From positions 172,156,154 through 172,220,153 of the forward strand of contig OZ024743.1 in assembly GCA_964016885.1 (NCBI GenBank): 64,000 nucleotides of DNA, in the 5' to 3' direction. Each line of letters opens with the position of its first letter. Position 1 is the first letter of the stretch. Shown one piece after another: positions 22,985 through 33,453 of the stretch. Origin of the DNA: Eledone cirrhosa (lineage: Eukaryota; Mollusca; Cephalopoda; Octopoda; Eledonidae). A program made the translations under genes and the position numbers. The notes below the pieces were generated by a model. The model saw only the letters and a list, made by a program, of their open reading frames with translations, was not told the DNA's origin and did not search any database.

Positions 22985-25900
22985 TTACAGATATATACTC
23001 AGAGTCGGCCCATTCACTCGGGCCATTCTTGCTTCTCTCACCCATCTTTCAACAAAATGCTGGGAAGAGAGCACTTCCTTCTCTACTCTGATTTTCCTTT
23101 TCAAATGAAATTTGAAAAAGTCAATCAGAGCATCACCGAAGAGGTAAGTGCTCGTCTTCAGCCCTTTCAAACGTGTCCACCATACTATCTCTTTCGCCAT
23201 GGCCACCAGACAGATAAAAACTGCCTGCCCTTCCCGGCTAAAGGAGGAGGGCGGGGCAATCCTCACGATAGACTCAGATGATAGCTGGATCCGTCCTAAA
23301 CGCGACAGCAGGTGTTCGACATAAACCCACAAGTCAGCAATTTTCGGACACTGGACGAGTGCGTGCAGGACGGTTTCGTCGCCCAGCGCGCATCTCGGAC
23401 ATGCCCGGCTGACGGCACCTCCATGCCTGTAGAGTTTATCCCGAACTGGCAAGGCTCCTCGGTAGCACTGCCAGGCCAGAGATTTCTGGAAGTTGTCCAT
23501 AGGCCCTGGCCCGAAAGTTCTTCCGAAGAGATTGGCTAGTTGATTTTCGTCGACGCCTAGAGTTTCCCCAAGTACGTCGTCGCTCTTCTCCTCCACTAAT
23601 CCTCTATAGAACGCCGAGGTGGAGTTTCCACCGATCACATTGCCCGATTGGTCGAGGGCTGTGAGCGCCTGAAGACATTCCAGTCTCCAGGCGCTCCCTC
23701 TCGGTCTTCGCTTGACCCAGGACTGCAGCTCCGTCAAGGAAACGAGCTGGGGAAAAACGCGTCTAGCAAACGGCGACCACACCTGATCACCGTCGAGGAA
23801 GAGGTGGAGATGTCGTAGCCTGAGCGCGTGCCTGCGCATCATCAGCCACGGCATGCCCAGCCCTCCACGTAGCGGGTGTTGACAACAGATGGACCGCCTG
23901 ACCATCGGAGCACGTCCCTTCCACAAAAAGCGAAAGAGCAAACGCTCCAGCGCAGTCAGGCGAGGCTTAGGACAAGGTACGACGGTTAGGCGGTAGCAGA
24001 TGACAGACGCGATGTACGCGTTAGCCACCTCCGCTCGACCTTTCAGGGATAGCTTCCTCTCCGCCCATTTCTGGGTGAGAGAAGCCACCCTGCTCGTCAC
24101 CTCGTCCCAGTTTTTGTCCGTCTGGAGGTCCGGACCGAACCAGACCCCTAGCAATTTAACCGGTCCGTCCGTCCAGCGCCCGACGACGCTGTTGGACGGC
24201 ATGGACCTGCCTCTCCAGGTGCCGAGCTGCAGGCCCACTGACTTTTCCTGGTTGATCATTGCTCCTGTCACCGCTTCGTATTCTCTTAGTGTAGTGCCGA
24301 TCGCCTCGATGTGTTTGGCGTTCGACACCACTACGGTGACATCGTCCGCATATGCTGACACGGATCTTCCGCATCCTAGTTCGCGCGGGACTCCCCTCAA
24401 CGTCTCCAGTTTGTGCAGTAATGGCTCGAGCGTCAATACGTACAAGAGGGACGAGAGGGGACATCCTTGGCGGACCGAGCGCATGATGTTGAACGGTTCC
24501 GACAGGTGACCGTTCACTCTCACCACAGAGCAGATGTCGCTGTGCATGGCAGCGATCCAGCCTCTGAAGACGGGCCCAAAGCCAGCCGCCCTCAGGACTG
24601 CCGCTAGGTAACGATGGTCGACCCTATCGAAAGCTTTCGACTGATCTAAATTGATCAAGGACCCACCCGTGCCAGGTTCCCTAGCTACCCTCTCTACGAT
24701 GTATCGCATGAGGTGGAGGTTGTCGTGGATGGATCTGTCGGGAATGGCGCATGTCTGCGCCTCTCCCACCAGACCACCAACGACAAGCGCCAACCTCTTT
24801 GCTAGCACCTTGGCCAAAATCTTAAACTCTGTGTTTAGCAGAGTTATGGGCCGGAAATTTTCTATGTTATCCCCCTTGTTCGGATCCTTTCTCAGCAGTG
24901 CCACCGCTCCTCGGCTCACAGAACTGGGAATTCTCCCGTTCTGTTGCCAGTTGCAGTAGACGTCCGCCAAGAGGCCTCCGAACAAGTCTGGCATCTGTAC
25001 GTAAAGTTCATAGGGCAGACCATCCAAACCAGGCGATTTACCCCTTGTGCAGCCAGTCATTGCCTCCCTTACTTCAGCGGCTGTTATCGGCTTTTCGCAA
25101 CACTTCGCCTCAGTGGCCGAGAGCCGCGGCAGTCCGTCGAGGTAGACACTAAAGTCCATCCCTCTACCCGGCCCACCGCTGCCCCCGAACAGCTGAGCGA
25201 AGTGTCGCTGAAAAGCTTCACACATTTGCCCGGGATCGAGTAGCATGCGCCCGTCGTGGTCCACCAAAGACCGGATCGTGGCTTTGTTGCCACGACGCGC
25301 CTCCGCCACTCGGGCCCATTGCACGGCTTTCATCCCCTCGTGTCTGAGAGCACGCACCCTTGCTCTGACAACGCAGCCTTCGTGCTTTGCATTGAAGAAT
25401 TGGTCAAGGGCCAATTTCGCCGCAAGCACGTCGGTCGCAATGCCTTTGCTAAGCGCCTCGTCTAATTTTCTAACTAGTTCTCCCTCTGCTCTATTTTTCT
25501 CTATTGCTAAAGCCTTACTAAACCTAATCGATTCTATTCTAATCGCTCTTTTCAGAGCAAACCACCACTTGTTGTTGACGATGGCCCCCGTCAACGCCCG
25601 CTTAACTAGTTCGCTAATCTGGTCTCTGTAGGCCTTGCGCGCTGGTAAGGACGCGTTTAGCTTCCAGTAGCCGGGTCCTCGTCTATGAAGCCTATCTAAG
25701 TCAAGCACACAGATCACGAATTTGTGGTCCGTGTAGCTGACTATCTTGAATTGTGGACAGCCTATGCTAGACCTATCTATTTCCCTACAAAATACTCTAT
25801 CTAGATATGATCTGGATGACCCTATGCGGTTTGTCCAAGTCCACATTGGCACATTCGGGAAATCCAATCGGTACCTGTCAGACAGTTCAAAACGCCTGAG

Positions 25901-26404
25901 CAGGTTGGTGAGGCTCTTGCACCCTCCACCCCTATCCGCTAATCCCACACAGTCCCAGCGTGCATCTAAGATCCCGTTCCAGTCGCCCACTAACACTAAA
26001 GAGCGGGACGTTCCAAGAAAGGTCTCCAGACGCCGGAATAAATCAGGCCGCCCTGCTCCTGTCGGGGCATAGACGGCCACTAGCCTGAAAGCTTGCCCGT
26101 CTCCGCTGGTCACGTCCAGCACCACCAGCTTACCCTCTGGGTCCAGGAAGATGGCCCGTATGGCGAGATCCAAACCTCTCCGAAAAAGCACAGCAACTCC
26201 TCCACCGGATCCAGGACGGCTGGGAGATGCGTACACATCGAAGCCGCCGAAGATCGGTGCGAAGGCCCGTGCTTCGGAGATTCTGGTCTCGCTGATGGCC
26301 ACTACATCTATGTTTAGTGACCTGAGGTCGTTGAGCAGGTGACCCTGCTTCCATGACGACCCCAAGCCACGCGCATTTATGCTGCCTATTCTGAGTGAGG
26401 TCAT
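22985..26404 (-). CDS. Tx1-A ORF2: APE endonuclease and reverse transcriptase
   Basis: An intact 1,139-codon ORF starting MTSLRIGSINARGLGSSW. Residues 1 to about 225 form an APE-type endonuclease: SINARGL, ISETRI (the catalytic E in the ETR motif), VAVYAP, VGDWNGILD (about 143) and SYTDHKFVIC with the terminal DH. The RT follows: SPGLDGLPYELY, NFRPITLLNTEFKILAKVLA, LINLDQSKAFDRVDH (about 588), SVRQGCPLSSLLYVL, and the catalytic SAYADDVTVV (about 686). Near residue 1008 the C-terminal cysteine-histidine motif reads CPRCALGDETVLHALVQC. This order and the LLNTEFK and DQSKAFDRVDH signatures place it with the L1 superfamily, nearest Tx1. It should nick target DNA and prime cDNA synthesis there. 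No catalytic residue is visibly lost. Confidence 0.92.
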   Translation of the reverse strand: MTSLRIGSINARGLGSSWKQGHLLNDLRSLNIDVVAISETRISEARAFAPIFGGFDVYASPSRPGSGGGVAVLFRRGLDLAIRAIFLDPEGKLVVLDVTSGDGQAFRLVAVYAPTGAGRPDLFRRLETFLGTSRSLVLVGDWNGILDARWDCVGLADRGGGCKSLTNLLRRFELSDRYRLDFPNVPMWTWTNRIGSSRSYLDRVFCREIDRSSIGCPQFKIVSYTDHKFVICVLDLDRLHRRGPGYWKLNASLPARKAYRDQISELVKRALTGAIVNNKWWFALKRAIRIESIRFSKALAIEKNRAEGELVRKLDEALSKGIATDVLAAKLALDQFFNAKHEGCVVRARVRALRHEGMKAVQWARVAEARRGNKATIRSLVDHDGRMLLDPGQMCEAFQRHFAQLFGGSGGPGRGMDFSVYLDGLPRLSATEAKCCEKPITAAEVREAMTGCTRGKSPGLDGLPYELYVQMPDLFGGLLADVYCNWQQNGRIPSSVSRGAVALLRKDPNKGDNIENFRPITLLNTEFKILAKVLAKRLALVVGGLVGEAQTCAIPDRSIHDNLHLMRYIVERVAREPGTGGSLINLDQSKAFDRVDHRYLAAVLRAAGFGPVFRGWIAAMHSDICSVVRVNGHLSEPFNIMRSVRQGCPLSSLLYVLTLEPLLHKLETLRGVPRELGCGRSVSAYADDVTVVVSNAKHIEAIGTTLREYEAVTGAMINQEKSVGLQLGTWRGRSMPSNSVVGRWTDGPVKLLGVWFGPDLQTDKNWDEVTSRVASLTQKWAERKLSLKGRAEVANAYIASVICYRLTVVPCPKPRLTALERLLFRFLWKGRAPMVRRSICCQHPLRGGLGMPWLMMRRHALRLRHLHLFLDGDQVWSPFARRVFPQLVSLTELQSWVKRRPRGSAWRLECLQALTALDQSGNVIGGNSTSAFYRGLVEEKSDDVLGETLGVDENQLANLFGRTFGPGPMDNFQKSLAWQCYRGALPVRDKLYRHGGAVSRACPRCALGDETVLHALVQCPKIADLWVYVEHLLSRLGRIQLSSESIVRIAPPSSFSREGQAVFICLVAMAKEIVWWTRLKGLKTSTYLFGDALIDFFKFHLKRKIRVEKEVLSSQHFVERWVREARMARVNGPTLSIYL

Positions 26405-26439
26405 GTTTAAAATAGAGTGGAAAAGATGGGAAAGACCAC

Positions 26440-28536
26440 TTACCGTACTTTTGGTAGAGGAGGGATGGTTTTTACATCCCTTTTCACTTGATCGTCTGGT
26501 GAAGGGACCGTTGAATCGTCCCTTCGGCTGGTCGTCGGCTCTTCTAAGAGAATGTCTGAGTATACTCTTCGATTGATGGTTCCTCCTAGGTCCCTGAAAT
26601 CACCAACTGCGTTGGGGAATTTCGTTTTAATATTTGTGTATTGTTTCTGTGCTATTTTTAGCAGTCTTATGTTAGTTGGCGTTTTGATTGGTGCTGGTAT
26701 TATGTAGTCCTGTTGTGAAATGTCTGTGTGTTCAATTATGTAAGTCATTAGTTTCTTGTTGTGTGTATTTATTGCCGTGCATTTGTTTTTCTGGGGGTGG
26801 GGTGTGGTTCTGCTATTTTCTTGTCGTTGTTGCTGGGTGTGTGTGTTTTGTTGTTGTGTTTGCGATGTTGGTGCTTGTGGTGGTGGTGTTGAAGGTGTTG
26901 TTGGCGGTGGGGTTGTCGCCGGTGGTGATGGTGGCGCTAGTGTGGGTGGTGATGGTGTTGGTGTTGTTGCTGCTGTGGGTCTCTTTGCAGTAGACTTTAC
27001 CCTTTTCTCATTTCTTTCCTCCCTTTTCAAAGGCGACGATGCGCTGCTTCTGCGTTTGTGCCTTCTTGCGACCTTTTGCCATCCCTCTCCCACCTCACAC
27101 TCCATGTCTGATTCTGTAAGGTCGGGGAGGGGTACCAGCTCCACTCTTTCACTTGTTGTTGTTGGTGATGTTTGCACTGGAGTCTCTGTTGCAGCTGCAT
27201 TTGGTATTGCTGTTGTTGTTGTTAATATTTCCACTGCTGCTGCTGTCTTTGATTTCCGTGGAGTGGGTATGGGTGCCACGGACCTATCGTTCCTGGTTGC
27301 CGCTTGTCCTGTTGCTGGTAGCCGTGGAGCCGGATTCGGAAGGAGGGGGGTTTTCTCCTTTCTCAGGGTCTTCTCGTTGCAGAAGGCCCTGAGGTGAGTC
27401 TTCGATCCACAGCGAAAGCATTTCGGGCGTTTGCCCTCAACACTTATGGGCAGTTGAGTGCCGTTATCGAAGTCTATCACATCCGGGATAGCTTCGATGC
27501 ACTCCTGGTTGGTTTGGATTAGCATCTCAATGGAGGAGCCGACCCAATCTTCTCTTACTTTTTTCTGTACTTGCAGTACAGTTGTTTTGTCCTCGATTCC
27601 GACGAGGACAGACGCGGCCAGCCAAGAAGGGGTCATTCCGGGGGGGACGTGGGTCAGTTTGACCCTCACAATTTTTTGCCCGCAATAGGAGGGCACCAAC
27701 ACCATTTCCTCGCTCCTTAGGGTCACTACTGATTGGGCCTTTGCCTCCTGGGGTGTGGCAAAAAGTACGTCTACGGTGGCGTATTTTTTGCCTCGGGTGA
27801 TGTGCGTTTTCCTCTGCCACACAGACCCCAAGGCTTTTTGTATTTGGGCCTCTGTGGCTCTTTCCACCCTACGGGATTTTGTACTTATTGTACGGTACGT
27901 GACCGTACAGTGCTCTTGGGTTTCGAAAAAATTTTTCGCTGCCTTGCAGATTGCTCGGTGTCCGTTCTTTGTCACCATCTTCTTCGCTTCCTCTAATTCC
28001 TCATTTGTTATGAGGATTGTTTCCAAGTTTTTCGCAATACCTGCAAATGAGATTGGTTTTTCTCTGCTGTTGTTGTTGTCGTCAGAGCTGCTGGTACTTT
28101 TGTTGTTGCTGCAGGTACTACGACTACTGCCTCCGCCGCTGTTGCTGTGGTTGTTGTTGGTGTTGCTGCTGCTAATGCTGTTGTTGTTTATGCTGCTGGT
28201 GATGCTGTTGCGGCTGCTACTGTTGTTTTCATTGTCACTGTTGCTGTTGTTATTACGGCTGCTACTGCTATTATTCCTGACGTCAGACGAATGAACTGGG
28301 ATTTCGTATTTCCCGCACACCTGTTTCGTCGCTGTCGTCGTCGTCGTGGAGAAACCTTGCACGCTTTGCACGAGACTTTTCTTTTCTTTCGTCACTTGCG
28401 AAAGAGAAGGGAGGGAGAGAGACACATTTAAAGAAGGGAGGGAGAGAGACAATCTTCTCTCTGCTGTAGTGATGATTGAGGAAGAAGAAGACGGAATGAG
28501 TGGGAGTGACGTATGAAATTTTTTTTTCGTAGCCAT
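26440..28536 (-). CDS. Tx1-A ORF1: gag-like RNA-binding protein with CCHC knuckle
   Basis: An intact 698-codon ORF starting MATKKKFHTSLPL. Residues of about 80-175 are an Asn/Ser-rich low-complexity segment encoded by trinucleotide runs. A folded block follows with SFAGIAKNLETILITNEEL, YRTISTKSRRVERATEAQIQ and ATVDVLFATPQEA, probably an RRM-like fold. Then comes a zinc knuckle CFRCGSKTHLRAFC (C-X2-C-X4-H-X4-C), and a Pro/Thr/Gln-rich tail. Such proteins coat the element RNA to form the retrotransposition particle. ORF2 starts 35 bases after the ORF1 stop, so ORF2 translation probably needs reinitiation or an internal start. Frames on plus across this ORF (for example 26756-27397) are antisense shadows. 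Confidence 0.88.
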   Translation of the reverse strand: MATKKKFHTSLPLIPSSSSSIITTAERRLSLSLPSLNVSLSLPSLSQVTKEKKSLVQSVQGFSTTTTTATKQVCGKYEIPVHSSDVRNNSSSSRNNNSNSDNENNSSSRNSITSSINNNSISSSNTNNNHSNSGGGSSRSTCSNNKSTSSSDDNNNSREKPISFAGIAKNLETILITNEELEEAKKMVTKNGHRAICKAAKNFFETQEHCTVTYRTISTKSRRVERATEAQIQKALGSVWQRKTHITRGKKYATVDVLFATPQEAKAQSVVTLRSEEMVLVPSYCGQKIVRVKLTHVPPGMTPSWLAASVLVGIEDKTTVLQVQKKVREDWVGSSIEMLIQTNQECIEAIPDVIDFDNGTQLPISVEGKRPKCFRCGSKTHLRAFCNEKTLRKEKTPLLPNPAPRLPATGQAATRNDRSVAPIPTPRKSKTAAAVEILTTTTAIPNAAATETPVQTSPTTTSERVELVPLPDLTESDMECEVGEGWQKVARRHKRRSSASSPLKREERNEKRVKSTAKRPTAATTPTPSPPTLAPPSPPATTPPPTTPSTPPPQAPTSQTQQQNTHTQQQRQENSRTTPHPQKNKCTAINTHNKKLMTYIIEHTDISQQDYIIPAPIKTPTNIRLLKIAQKQYTNIKTKFPNAVGDFRDLGGTINRRVYSDILLEEPTTSRRDDSTVPSPDDQVKRDVKTIPPLPKVR

Positions 28537-28751
28537 GTTGTTTTTTGTTTAAAATGAAATTTTGGGTACAAAACCCCAATAACTGGTTATTTAACCCCGA
28601 AGGGCCAAATGACGGACAGAAAGACCCCTCTCACGAGGAGGAGGGTGTCTTTATCAACAATTTGGTTCAAGTTTTAAACAATTTACAATTGTTTTAACGG
28701 TTAAAAATTACTATACCTTACAGAGCCGAGCCTCCGTCAACCATGGCATTC

Positions 28752-28784
<33 letters not shown>
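28752..28784. repeat. (AAT)n between Tx1-A and R4b-2
   Basis: About 11 units. It abuts the 5' end of Tx1-A and the 5' end of R4b-2. Confidence 0.95.
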
Positions 28785-28785
<1 letters not shown>

Positions 28786-31700
28786 TATTGTTATAAGGCT
28801 AAAATATTCAAATATTCAACTTTGTATTGTACAATGTATATCCAAAAAAAAAAAAAAAAAAATGGCTATAAATGGAAGAAGAAGAACCCCCCCCCCTCCT
28901 CTCCTCTGGCTACACTATATAGGACAGCTAAACTCACCAACACCAGAAACTAGATACACCACCCACCCCATCATCTGTGTACACTAAACACAACAGCCAG
29001 ATAACGACATTTTCACCTTCACCGCCACCGCTCACTACGGCCATCATTACCACCACTATCCCATCACCGCCGCCACTACCCCTTGACTCCTTCACTGCTG
29101 CCACCGCTACAGCACCATCACTACAGTAATACGGTCGCATCACCGCCACCACTGCCTCGGTATCGACATCACCACCACCACTGTCTCAGTATCGCCAACG
29201 CCGCCAGTCTCCCACTTCTCCCTTGGCTGCTACTTCCACATTATAGAATTCCTACTACTAACAAAGAGGAAGGCATCAAAATATATAGATAGACTCAAAA
29301 GAAAAAAGAAAAAACAAACAACAAAACCAAAGCAGCACAGCAACAACAGCAAAAACGAGAAAAACAGAGAAAAACAAAAACAAAAAAAGAAACCCCAAAA
29401 ACGTAAAGAAAATAAGAATGAAGAGAGAAGCAGGCGGACGGACAGAGAAGAGGGGGGGGGGGAGTAAAACTTAAAAAACAAAAACTAAGTCAGACATTCG
29501 AATACTACATTACAATGAAACTTATGCTTATTCATTTTTGGGGCCCTTTCTGCCCGTGTGTTTGTTTGTTTATGTGTGTTCGTGTACAGCGTGGTGATAA
29601 TGCCACACAAGGGCCAAGTGGGATGGTGGATCCACAGATGGCTATGTAAACATACATTCGCCAATCCTCGATAAGAGTGTTTAAATATCGAACATAAACA
29701 GTTCGAATAACGGTGAAATGGAGACTAGAACGTCATGTGACAGACTCTCACCCAACAGGTGCCCCCTGGCTCAGCAGCAGGAACCTGACTGTCAACCAAA
29801 TACTGCTGATGTTGGAGGAAGAAGAAGAAGGAAAGGGGCCAGAACCAACTGGACGAAAGAATTGAATAGAACTGTTATGCAATGCTACCTGAAAAGTAAC
29901 CCCAAGGAGAGGGGCTACAGGAGACGGATGCATAACATCTGGAACGAGATTGGTTTATTTAAATTAGATGAACACAAATTGGCCGGGCAGGCTCGGGTAA
30001 TAAGAACTAATGGGTGGATAAGCGAGCTGGAACTGGAGGAACTGAGCAGAGAGAATGGCTTGGAGATGGCGGGTGTAGTATGCCAGACAAGCGAGCCGGT
30101 GGGAAATGAAGGTGAGGAGGTCCTGAGAACGGAGAAACCACCCGAAGCAGACAATGATCTGAATACTGAGATAAATAATACCTGGAACAGAGATACGGCC
30201 ACTGAGGAGATGAATGCTGACGGGCTAGGACAAGATTCGGTTGACATCCTAAATTTAGTGGTAGATGAATTGAACAATGATAGTGGGAGACCTATGAACC
30301 TAAGATTTGTAGACAGGAAAAAGTTAAAAGAAACAACAGCTAAGGTAAACAAAGTCATCCCATACCTTGAGGCGAGGAGCCTTCACCAGTGCAACAATAT
30401 CCTCAAAGCAACAGCAAATACGGTGAGGAAACTACTTGGTATAAAAGCGAGAGGAAACAACAGACAAGAAAGAGCAGAGCCGTGGTGGAAGAAGCGACTG
30501 AGTGGGCAAATCGGGGAAATGAGAAATGACATAGGAAAGCTTGAGTCACTACTGAATGGGACACTAAAAAACATAGGCACTAAAAATAGACTGGAAATAA
30601 AATACAAAACTAGGAGTAAAAAGCTAAATATTATCATAGAGGAATTGAAGCAACGCATTGTAGCAAAGAGTGCCAAAATCAGGCGATACGAGAACAGAGT
30701 CAGTCAGTATAAACAGAACCGCATGTTCGACAACAACCAGAAGATGCTGTTTGGACAGCTTGAGGGGAAAGAAAGAGGCAACGACTTGATCCCTAGGGCG
30801 GAACAAACTAAAACATTCTGGAGAGGAATATGGGAGCAGGATGTTAGACACAATGCCCAGGCAGGGTGGATTGAGACAGTACAGAGGGAGATCGGTGAGC
30901 AGGCACAACAACAAACTGATTTGAGTATCACAGTTGAAACTCTTAAGGGGCAGGCCAAAAAACTAACCAACTGGAAATCACCAGGCCCAGATGGTGTGCA
31001 GGGCTATTGGATTAAACATTTAACATCCCTCCACCCGAAGCTGACGGCCATGTTCAATGACTGCTTGGTGTCGGGTGAGGTGCCAGAGCGGTTGACAAAA
31101 GGTACCACAGTTCTGATAATGAAAGACCGAATCAAGGGTAATGATGTTACCAACTATAGACCTATCACATGTCTGCCCGTAATGTGGAAACTGTTGACGA
31201 GCATTGTGTCTGAGGAAATCTACCATCACCTCCACACAAACAACTTGTTACCGGACGAACAGAAAGGATGCCGAAAGAAGTCACGTGGTACAAAGGACCA
31301 GTTGCTTATTGATAAGATGGTAATGGGGAATTGCAGGAGGAGACACACTGATCTTGCCATGGGATGGATAGACTACAGAAAGGCATTTGACATGGTGCCT
31401 CATTCCTGGATCACCAAAAGCCTGGAGATCTTCAGGGTGGCAGATAACATCAGACAGTTGCTAGGCAGGAGTATGGGGTCCTGGGAGACAGAGTTGACAT
31501 CAACTGGAGTATCCTTGGGAAGCGTGAAGATCAAGAGAGGTATCTTCCAGGGAGATAGCCTGTCCCCTCTGTTGTTTGTCCTTGCCCTGATGCCCTTGAC
31601 CATTATGCTGCGAAAAGTGAGAGCAGGATACAAGTTGGGAAGGGGAGAGCTTACCATCAATCACCTCCTCTTCATGGACGATCTTAAGCTCTTCGGGAAA

Positions 31701-33182
31701 AGTGAGAATGGAGTTGGATGTGCTTGTTGACACTGTCCGTATTTTCAGCAGTGATATATGTATGCAGTTTGGTATTGGTAAATGTGGAGTCATTGTGATG
31801 AAGAGGGGTAGGTTGAGCAGAAGTAACGGGATCCAGACACCAACAGGTGAGATGATAAAGGAAATTGACTCTGAGGAAGGATACAAGTATTTGGGCGTTC
31901 TGGAGGCTGATGGCATAAAGAACAAAAAAATGAAGGAATTGTTAAGAACTGAATACATTCGGAGAGTAAGGAGCGTATTGAAGTCACATCTGAACAGCAG
32001 AAATGCCATAAGCGCAGTAAATTCCCGAGCTGTGTCTATTATTAGGTACAGTGCGGGAATTCTGAGATGGAATGTTGCTGAACAAAAAGAAATGGATAGG
32101 AAGACTAGGAAGCTATTGACTATCTACAACATGTTCCACAAGAGGAGTGATGTCGATAGACTCTACCTAAGGAGATCTGAGGGTGGAAGAGGTCTTATCA
32201 GCATAGAGGACTGTGTTCAGATGGAGAAAAACAACCTATACAAATACGTGACCTATAGTAAGGAGCCAATGCTCAGAACTGTACTGAAGGAGGGGACAGT
32301 AGGCCAGGGGATGTCCAAGGAGGAAATAACATCAAGGAGGAAGAGCAGCCTTAAGGGAAAATCCCTTCATAGTACCTTCTTTGAGAAAACTGAATTTAGA
32401 GATCCACAGACATGGAACTGGTTGAGAAGAGGAGACCTCAAAAAGGCTACAGAAGGAATGCTAATGGCTGCGCAGGAGCAGGCCCTCAAAACGAAGTGGT
32501 TGAAGCACCATATCTACAAGGAGGAGGCTAGCCCACTGTGCAGGATCTGTGGAGAGAGAGGAGACTGTGGCTCACATTGTGTCCGAGTGTAAACACCTAG
32601 CCCAGACCCACTATAAGGGCTGGAGACACGATGTGATGGGCAGGGTGATCCACTGGCACCTGTGCAAAGTAAACAATCTACCACATTCTGAGAAATGGTA
32701 TGAGCATAGGCCAGAGGCGGTGATGGAGAACAGTCAGGTGAAGGTGCTGTGGGATTTTAGGATACAGACGGACAAAAAACTGGAACACAATAGACCTGAC
32801 CTGGTGGTTGTGGACAAAGAAAAAAGATCGTGCCTGATTGTGGATGTGGCCTGCCCGTTCGACACGAGAGTGCAAGAGAAGGAGAGGGAGAAAATTAACC
32901 GATACCAGGACCTAAAGTGGGAGGTGAAAAGGATTTGGAACTGCCATGAAGTCAAAGTGATCCCGATTGTCATAGGCGCACTGGGGACTATCTCCAAAAG
33001 TTTCCAGGGATGGTTAAAGAAAATCGACCCCTTCACGCTTTTTGGAACGCTTCAAAAGGCATGCTTGCTTGGAACAGCAAGAACCCTCCGATACGTCCTG
33101 AATATCTGAGGCTGCAGGTAGTGGCTTGATATTCAATCCAACGGACTTTCCAGTTAACCAACATCAATGACTGAGATTCAAG
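28785..33182 (+). mobile_element. R4b-2, nearly full-length R4/Dong-like element
   Basis: It starts at ATATTGTTATAAGGCT, about 140 bases into the 5' UTR as seen in R4b-3, so it lacks the extreme 5' end but keeps the whole ORF. The 5' UTR (28785-29717) is rich in CCA/CAC repeats and A-runs. The 3' end ATTCAAGGAATAACAATAAC runs into (AAT)n. Confidence 0.85.
29718..33109 (+). pseudogene. R4b-2 ORF: Myb-like, RT, CCHC, restriction-like endonuclease; two frameshifts
   Basis: About 1,130 codons in total. The start METRTSCDRLSPNRC is the same in R4b-3. Next come a basic Myb-like segment (RTNWTKELNRTVMQCYL, then KERGYRRRMHNIW, about codons 40-75), a basic coiled region, and the [62 protein letters not shown] and catalytic FMDDLKLF (about 31672). 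Then [12 protein letters not shown], the CCHC finger and the endonuclease [20 protein letters not shown] 1-base insertion (T) near 31709 and a 2-base deletion near 32556 break it. The first frameshift is shared exactly with R4b-6. The protein aligns with R4-a throughout but differs at about half its positions. Confidence 0.87.
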
Positions 33183-33219
33183 GAATAACAATAACAATAA
33201 TAATATTAATAATAATAAT
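33183..33219. repeat. (AAT)n between R4b-2 and Tx1-B
   Basis: AACAAT then AAT units, with one ATT-containing imperfection (TAATATTAAT). Confidence 0.95.
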
Positions 33220-33453
33220 GCTTTCTTTATTAACCACAAGGGTTTACAAACAGTACAGGTCAATACAGGACGGCACAAATGGACATTTCTGCGTGTAAAA
33301 AACAAAAACAGAGGATGTAACAAAAAATAACAATGAAGAATTCCCCAATAGGGGGGAGACTTCCGAGGGACATTTGTGGAGAAAGCCCATTAAAAGGCCA
33401 CAGTGACCCTGACCACCAGGGCAAATGCCCTCTACCAGTTTTCCACTTTTAAT

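Larger units (their letters stand above)
22722..28751 (-). mobile_element. Tx1-A, full-length Tx1/L1-group retrotransposon with both ORFs open
   Basis: On minus it runs from a 5' end reading GAATGCCATGGTTGACGGAG (28751) to a 3' end GTGGTTAATAAAGAAATC (22722), followed by (ATT)n. The same 5' end occurs in Tx1-B, which supports full length. It is about 6.0 kb with a 215-base 5' UTR, ORF1, a 35-base gap, ORF2 and a 263-base 3' UTR. AATAAA lies just before the ATT tail. Confidence 0.88.

Noticed and set aside
26756..28431. Gly/Val- or Leu-rich plus-strand frames that could look like membrane proteins
   Set aside because: Antisense to Tx1-A ORF1, whose Asn/Ser and Pro/Thr codons give Val/Leu/Gly on the other strand. 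The same occurs at 36096-37837 and 60304-60890.
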